64,000 nucleotides of DNA from Megamerina dolium (lineage: Eukaryota; Arthropoda; Insecta; Diptera; Megamerinidae): the NCBI GenBank assembly GCA_963854835.1, contig OY978526.1:30679073-30743072 (forward strand), given 5' to 3'. This document shows, piece by piece, positions 49,401 through 58,400 of the stretch. The translations under genes were made by a program, and so were the position numbers. Every line of letters starts with the position of its first letter. Within the stretch, counting starts at the first letter, position 1. Below the pieces are notes generated by a model. It searched no databases. It was given only the letters and a program-made list of their open reading frames with translations, and was not told where the DNA came from.

Positions 49401-52400
49401 CGTAAGTTCACTCCAATATGGCTGGGAATTAATTTAACGCAAATATTACTTTGTTTCAGCCACGTATCCCATCGACCGAAGGTAGCGACCCGTTCGAAAT
49501 GATTTGCGACGATGCACAAATTGCCGAATGGAATAATCAAGGATTGCCCAGTGACCGAATGTCCGCTGAGAATGCTGCAATTTTGGTGCATTCGGAACGT
49601 TATCCACTTATGATAGATCCACAATTGTAAGTATTAATTCACACATGCAGTCGAGGGGGGAAGTACTCGCAATCAGACAAGAATTTTGTCTTTGCGTAAA
49701 TGCCTTACATGGGTTATAGTTGCCATGTCAAATTATCACTATATGCGTGCCTGTTTGCAATCGCGTGTTGATTGTCATGTTAACTGCGGCATTGTAGATT
49801 ACACTTTAGCTTGTCATGCTGTTGTGCAAATAGTTTTCATTTGCATGTGTCATAAATATGACATATGAAACACATGAATACGTATATACTCGTGTGTGAT
49901 TTGTGTTGTTTGCTGTCATATGCTAATTGGTGGTAATTATCACCGTCATTTACGTAGGCGCTTAATGCAGTACATATCAAAATCATCACTTAGGGGAATG
50001 GGGAAAAGTACCTACTATTACTTTTGACTTAAATATTTCACTTAAACTTAAAGTAAGTATAATCTTCCAGACAAGGCATTAAATGGGTCAAGCAGAAGTA
50101 TCAGCAAACTTTAGTTGTACTTCGTCTAACTCAAAGAGGCTACTTGGACAACATTGAGAAGGCCGTCAGCAATGGTAATGTCTTGCTACTGGAGAACATT
50201 GGTGAGAATATCGATGCTGTTTTAAATCCTTTGCTCGGACGCATGCTAATCAAGAAGGGTACTTGTCTGAAAATGGGCGATAAGGAGATCGACTTTAATC
50301 CAAAATTTCGATTAATTCTGCATACCAAATTGGCTAACCCACATTATAAGCCCGAAATGCAAGCTCAAACGACACTTATCAATTTCACTGTGACGCGTGA
50401 CGGCTTGGAAGATCAACTACTGGCCGAAGTAGTGAAAGCGGAACGTCCGGATCTGGAGGTGATGCGTACTCGGCTCACGCAACAACAGAATCATTTTAAG
50501 ATTACTCTGAAATTTCTTGAGGACGATTTACTGCAACGTCTGTCGTCAGCAGGAGAGAACGTACTTGAAGATGTAACATTGGTGATGAATCTGGAGAAGA
50601 CAAAGAAAACGGCCGATGAGATTGAAGTGAAAGTCGCCGAAGCTAAAATTACAGCTGTGCAAATTGATTCGGCTCGAGAAGCCTACCGACCTGCTTCGGA
50701 ACGCGCATCTATTATCTACTTCATACTGAATGATTTATTCAAGATCAATCCCATTTATCAGTTTTCGCTAAAGGCTTTCACTGTGGTATTTTCAAATGCT
50801 ATCATGAGAGCTGTTCCCTCCGAAAAGTTGAAAGACCGTGTTGAGAACCTCATTGATTCTATTACTTACTGCAGTTTTATGTACACGTCTCGTGGCCTTT
50901 TTGAAGCTGACAAACTCATCTTCCTTACGCAAATGTGCATACAAATTCTCATAAATGCTGGCGAGGTTGAACCAAGTGAATTAGATTTCTTGCTGCGCTA
51001 TCCGTATATGCCAAATGTAACCTCTAACTTGTCGTTTCTCACCAATGTTGCTTGGGGTGGAATACGCGCTCTCAGCAATCTTCCAGCTTTCAAAGGCTTG
51101 GACAAAGATATTGAGGGCTCGCACAAACGCTGGAAAAAATTCATCGATTCCGAATGTCCGGAAAGGGAAAAATTTCCTGGTGAGTGGAAATCAAAATCGG
51201 CGGTACAACGTCTTTGCATTATGCGCTGCATTCGTCCTGATCGCATGTCATATGCCATGCAATGTTTTATTGAGGAAAAATTGGGCACCAAATATATCGA
51301 CGCTCGTTCGATGGAGTTTGCGAAAACTTTTGAGGAGTCCAGCCCAGAAACACACATATTCTTTGTGCTTTCGCCAGGTGTAGATCCATTGAAAGATGTA
51401 GAAAAACTCGGCAAAGTTATGGGCTTTCATGGAGATAATGAAAATTTTCACAGTGTATCTCTGGGTCAGGGCCAAGAGATTGTTGCTGAGGATGCCATCG
51501 AAACGGCATCACAACATGGACACTGGGTTATTTTGCAGAATATTCATCTGGTTGCGCGATGGCTATCAACACTGGAGAAGAAAATGGAAGCATCTCTCAT
51601 TAATGTTCATCCGAATTATAGGCTATTCCTGAGTGCAGAGCCTGCCGCTGACCCAGCCTACCACATATTGCCACAAGGTATACTGGAGTCAGCTATTAAA
51701 ATCACCAACGAGCCGCCAACGGGCATGCAGGCAAATATTCACAAAGCGCTGGACAACTTCAGTGACGAAACATTGGAAATGTGTTCAAAGGAAACCGAAT
51801 TTAAGGCAATTCTATTTTCTCTATGTTACTTTCATGCTGTTGTGGCTGAAAGACGTAAATTTGGACCGCAGGGCTGGAATCGTGTATATCCGTTTAATGT
51901 GGGCGATTTGACTATTTCAGTTTATGTGCTGTACAATTATCTCGAAGCCAATACGCGAGTACCTTGGGAAGATCTGCGTTATCTCTTTGGAGAGATAATG
52001 TATGGAGGTCACATCACTGACGACTGGGATCGCCGTTTGTGTCGTACATACTTGGAAGAATTTATGCAACCCGAATTGATCGATGGAGATCTGCATTACT
52101 GTCCCGGTTTTCCTGCACCAGGCATACTCAAATATGCTGGCTATCATGCCTACATCGATGATAATCTACCAACCGAAAGCCCTACACTGTATGGCCTACA
52201 TTTAAACGCTGAAATTGGCTTCTTGACAACAGTGTCTGAACGTCTTTTTCGCACTGTATTTGAACTCCAGCCACGTCTAACAGGTGGCAGTGACTCAGGC
52301 GGTGGTGAATCACAGTCGCAAGATGACGTCGTTAAAGCTCTTCTGGAAGATCTCATCGATAAGATACCAACACCGTTTAACATTCCGGAACTGATGTCGC

Positions 52401-55400
52401 GAGTGGAAGATCGTAATCCATTCATTATTGTTGCCTTTCAAGAATGTGAGCGCATGAACTTGCTGATGTTTGAGCTAAAGCGCTCCCTACATGAATTGGA
52501 ATTAGGCTTGAAGGGCGAACTGACAATTTCATCAATTATGGAAGATCTTATGAACTCACTGTTTATGGATCAAGTACCAGAGTCGTGGACCAAACTCGCA
52601 TACCCCAGCTTACTTGGTTTGCAGTCATGGTTCGCAGATTTAATGTTACGCTTACGTGAGCTAGAGGGTTGGGTCGCTGACTTCCGTCTGCCTTCCTCTG
52701 TGTGGCTAGGAGGCTTCTTTAATCCACAAAGTTTGCTCACCGCTATTATGCAACAGACAGCTCGCAAGAATGAATGGCCCTTGGATCGTATGTGTCTCAA
52801 TTGCGACGTAACGAAGAAGTCCAAAGAGGAAATATCGTAAGCGCACATAATTGTATATAATCAATAGATAAGCATTTAAATAATCGGCTAAATTTTCAGC
52901 GCACCGCCACGTGAGGGAGCTTATGTTAATGGCCTGTATATGGAAGGTGCACGTTGGGATATGAAAATGGGCACCATTGCAGAAGCATTCCTAAAAGAAC
53001 TATTTCCCGCTATGCCAGTCATTTATATCAAAGCCGTCACACAGGATAAACAGGATGTGAAGAACATTTATGAATGTCCTGTCTACAAAATACGGTACGT
53101 AACTAAAAGCATACATGATCTTTTCCATTCCTTTGTGCCTTCATATTCCCACTTACACCCTACATATTCTATGTATTTTGAAATTTATCAGCATCGTTTT
53201 CAATTTCACATATTGATTTAAGTACTTCTTTTTTATTTCAATAGTTAACTTGTTGGTTCATTGGTCCATTGGTTTGTTATTGTGCTTCATTTGCTCTTCA
53301 TTCATTTACGATTCGACTGTCGTCTGTACAAATACTTACTTGTTCTGACCGTTTATCAATCAAATGTGCATTGTTATTGAATAGTATTTTCCTTGTTTTT
53401 CTTCCTATTCATTGTGGTTGATGCTTTATGCTTAACAATGGTTATTTATTTTCCAGTTCAACTTTTATTTTCAATAGTCCTTTAGGGCATTTTCTATTTA
53501 GAAGTAGAAAATTGGTATTGATGGATTTGTTAGCGTTTCGGAAGTATTTTTCACTTTTTTATCTACATAGGCTGCATTTAAGATGAGAAGAGAAAAGTAT
53601 AAGTATGAGAGTCAAGCAGCTACTATTAGCATTTGAAGACAGATGGAATGTAAAACTGATTCAAGAACTAACCTTCTTATTTGGCACCCGTTATCAAAAA
53701 AGGACTAACCTAATTTTATTAACTGCCAAAATCGTTTTCATATTTTACCTACTACAGCATAATTCCGTACACATTTACCTGAATAACAATTTTGCAAAAA
53801 GTGGTCGATCTGTATGGCATATTTTATATATAAGGGTTTTGCATTAAATTGAAGGTTTTATTTAGCATAGTTAGAATGATCCGATTTAGGTCTAATATGC
53901 ACCGTTTTGTTCGATAACTTGTTGCCATTTTGAAGGTAACTTCATAATGCTACTCTCATAGAAACCCTAGTCCCTATTGTCAAAAAACTGGGACAGTAGG
54001 TTTTCAGAAGCTTCTCTGTAGACGAATATCTCACCAGCAAAATCATTCGCCATAGACAGGAACAGGTAGTAATCACTTGGTGCTTGGTCCGGACTATAAG
54101 GTGGATGCATAAAAACCCCCCAACCAAGCTCCCGAAGCTTCTAGTGAGTCACTATCGATGTATGTGGACTGGCATTTTCCCAATGGAACAGAATTCCTCT
54201 CCTATTGGCCAAAGCTGCCAGCTTCTGGGCGATTGCTGATTTCACTGTTGGCAGTACAGGTCCAAATTAAGAGCTCAGCCATAGGGGAGCTGCTCATAGT
54301 AGATGATTCCCTGCCAATCCCATCAAACACATAGCAAAACCTTCCTGACCATCAATCCTGGTTTGGCCACCGTTTACGCCGACTCACCGCGATTCAACCA
54401 CGACTGTTTTCGCTTGATGTTGTCGTAAGTGACCCACTTTTCATCACCAGTAACCATCCGCTTCAGAAATGGATCGATTTTGTGGCGATTCAACAGCGAT
54501 TCGCAGAAGTTTTTTTGTGTTAACTCGTGTGGCACCCATCATTATCATTATCATTATCGTTGTGGGGATGTTGCACCGCGACCTATAAGATCTATTGTGC
54601 CCCCTTCGCAGAGCTAGAGTGTGTCTCTCAGCCCAGTTCCCTCGATGAATTTTAGTATTGGTCCCAATTCACAGAGTCTAATTTCATCCTCGGGTATGAT
54701 GAAATCTCCCAGGTATTTCCTTCTCTTGTGCATCAGTGCAGGACAAGTTCCTATCACGTGTTGTGCGGTTTCGTCCTCTTCCCTGCAGAACCTACAGAGA
54801 GCATCAAAGAAAATTCCCAGTTTTGTTAGGTGATAATTTAGCCTACAGTGCCCTGTTAATAATCCCGTAATGATTCGCATAATCCGGTAATTCCGTTCGA
54901 GATTAAAGTGCGCACATCTATCTATCGCGTAGACTTCCGCTTGAAAGATAGAGGTGTTCTTACCTAATGGTTCAGAGTATCTTTTCCCTGGTCCGAATAC
55001 ACCTGCCCTGGCTCCGTCATCGGTGAGGGAACCGTCGGTGTACCATGTTATCATGTACTGGTTTATCTTGTATGTTTTCGATATACCTTCCCAATGTTTT
55101 TTGTTACTAAGCTCAGTTTTAAAATGTTTCTTAAAGCTGAACCTTGGGAGTATCACGTCCCTTGGCATCGAGATTTCAGGAAGTTGCTCAGCCAGAAGTT
55201 CTATCTTCCTTCGGCTGAGGTTACTGCTTGTGCTGACGTTGTTCCCAGCTACCCTCAAAATCGCACTCCTCGCTTGGGACTGGATGTAAATATAGAGGGG
55301 AGTAAAGTCCAAGAGTATCTCCAGTGATGCCGTTGGACATGTTCGCATGGCTCCCGTGATACATACACATGCAAGTCTTTGTAGCTTGCTAAGAGTGTTG

Positions 55401-58400
55401 ATTACTGTCTGCTGCTTCGTGCACTTTTCCCAGACTATTGCCCCGTAGGTTATCATTGGCCTGACAATTGCTGTGTATATCCATCGCAGAATTTTTGGGG
55501 TACAACCCCAGCTTTTACCCGCAATAGCTCTACACGTCATGAAAGTTTTGATAGCTTTCTGTCTTATCTCCTCAATGGGTTTTCCACAATAATTTCTGGT
55601 CCAAGTGGGTACCCAAGAATTTCACTACTTTCTGGAGTTCTATCTCTACACCGTCTAAATGGATAGGTTTTAGATTCGTAAGTTTATACTTCCGTGTGAA
55701 TGGTACAATCGTTGTTTTTGCTGGATTGATGTTCAGCCCAACCGTGGCGCACCATCCCTTCGTTAGTTTGAGTCCTAGCTGTATTCTGTCACATAGAGTG
55801 TCCTCAAATTTACCTCTACAGATAATGACTATGTCATCCGCATAGCCTTGAAATGACAAACCACTGGTTTCCAATTTTTCCAATAGCTCGTCTACTACTA
55901 TACTCCACATAAATGGTGATAGCACACCTCCTTGTGGGCACCCCCTTGTGGTGTTTGCAATTATACTTCCTGTACCACTTGGTATTTCAACCTTCCTGGT
56001 AAGAAGCATATTACTCATCCAAGAAGCTAGAGTATTATTAACTCCTCTTCTTGTAAGAGCTCTTCTGATAGCATCATGTGAAGTATTGTCGAAGGCACCT
56101 TCTATGTCTAGAAAGGCGCATATCGCAGTTTCCTTCTTCTCTAGACTGTCCTGCAGTAAGCTCGTCAGTTGATGTAGAGCAGTTTCGGTGGAGTGCCCTG
56201 CTCTATAAGCATGCTGACAAGAGTGTAGCGGATTTCTCACTAAAACTGTGGTCCGGATGTAGTTATCCACAACTTTTTCCAAAGTTTTTAGGACAAAGGA
56301 TGTTAGGCAGATTGGCCTGAAAGATTTAGGGTGAAGCGGGTCCTTCTTACCCACCTTCGGCAAAAATACCACCTTTGCCCTTCTCCATATCCTAGGTATG
56401 TAACCTAGCGCTATACTGCTTCTATCTATTCTCGTCAATGGACTTAACAGCTGCTCTATACCTTTCTGAAGTAGGGCAGGAAAGATTCCGTCTACTCCAG
56501 GTGATTTCAATGGTTTAAAGGTGTTAATTGCCCATCTGATTCGAGGTTCGGTGCAAATTTCACTTGCCAAGATCCATTCATTCCTGCTTATTCTTCCCAA
56601 GTTTTCAGCATCGTCTGTCCCTGCTGCCACGAGTGTGGAAGATCCTGGGAAGTGTGTGTCAAGAAGTAGTTTTACTCTTTCTTCTTCGTTTTCCGTGAAG
56701 GAACCATCTCCTTTTTTAAGGTTGGTGGATGATATACTACTGCCTTTGGCTAACACTTTGTAGAGTTTTGACACCTCAGTGGCGTGCTCAATGCTTTCGC
56801 AGAAGTTTCTGAAACTTTTGCGTTTTGCTTCCCTAATCTCTTTATTATAGAGTGTTAGAGTTCTTCTATATTCGGTCCAATCCCCGGTAGTTTTTGATCT
56901 ATTTGATAACCTTCGAACCTCCGTTCTTAGTTTCATTAGATCGTTGTTCCACCAAGGTACATCCTTGGTTGAGTTCACCTTGCTTATTGGACAACTGTCC
57001 TCATATGAGTTGATAATTATCTTATTGAAATTTTCTACCGTAGTTTCTAGTTGTATTTCATTTCTGATGAAATCGCCTAATGATAGTTGTCTTAGGTTTG
57101 CATTCAGATTATTTAAGTATTTTTCCCAGTTTGTTTTTCTCGGATTCCTTACAATTCTTTGCGTTAATTGCTCCCCCTCTATGTCAAATCTCAGTATGCT
57201 GTGGTCAGACATTGATGGTTCGTTGGATACTATCCAATTCCTAACAAGACTAAAGCCCCAGGTGTTTCCTAAGGTTAAATCCAGAACTTCTTTTCGTACG
57301 CTAGTTACGAAAGTTGGTGTATCTCCCACATTTAAAATTTCTAATTTATTACTAATGATAAATTCAAGAAGGTACTCACCACGCTTGTTGGTATCCGTGC
57401 TCCCCCATGCCTCGTTATGCGCATTAGCATCACATCCAAGTATTAGAGGTTGCTTCTTCCTTTCGCTGTACTCGACCAGTTTGTAGATCAGCTCAGGTGG
57501 GGCCCAAGCATCATCCCCCGGTAGGTACCCCGATGCGAATATTACTTCACGTGTACACCCGTTGATGTTGACCGGGATTTGCACCGCTACAAGATCTCTA
57601 GAAAGGAACTCTGGAAGACACAAGTATTTCATATTTTTTGTTAGTACTATGCAAGCTCTTGGGTTTACACACCTAATGTCCCATATTACCTGCGTATTGG
57701 ATGCAGCCAAACCTCTGATTTGGCCCCTGAACACCCAAGGTTCCTGGGCCAGCACTATGCTCAGGTTGGACCTGAGTGTTGCTCTAGCGATGACTGCCGA
57801 GGCGGCTCTCGCATGGTGGAGATTGATTTGAGCAACTCTAATGCTGGCCATCTCCTTGTTACTGGTGTGCAGCTCTCTTCTTCGCATCGCTCTCCGCCAG
57901 TGCATCATCGATGTCTGCCAGGAGTACTCTGTCGGAGTCTACTTCGGTCAGTCTTAGCGCTGTTAGGTTTATAGCGTTGATGTCTTCGCTTTCGACAGCA
58001 AGAACGCTGACTTCGGCTACAGGCATCTCGCTCCTAACCACTTCACTTGCCACTTCTTTTAGGATCTCCTCGGCTTCGGCTGAGTTTTGCTCAGTTGTGG
58101 CCTCTGCGTCTGGAGGATTTCCTAGTGCACGTCCCTTGTGCAGATGAACTGGGATCTTGCCAAATCTGTAGGCCACCCTGCAGTCTTTGGCTTTAATTGC
58201 TTCAAGCGATCGGTCATCGATACCGATCGTTAACAGCTTCCCGTTCTTCTCGTCTTTGCTGCTAAAGATTCTCCAGAGATTGGTGCTCAGCGCTTTGTTC
58301 TGAGTTACCATCAAATCAAGGAGTTTCTTGTGGTCGGTACCCGCTGCTCGAGGAAGGTATACCGTCATCAGATGTACACCAGGGATAGCATCTCCAGTGC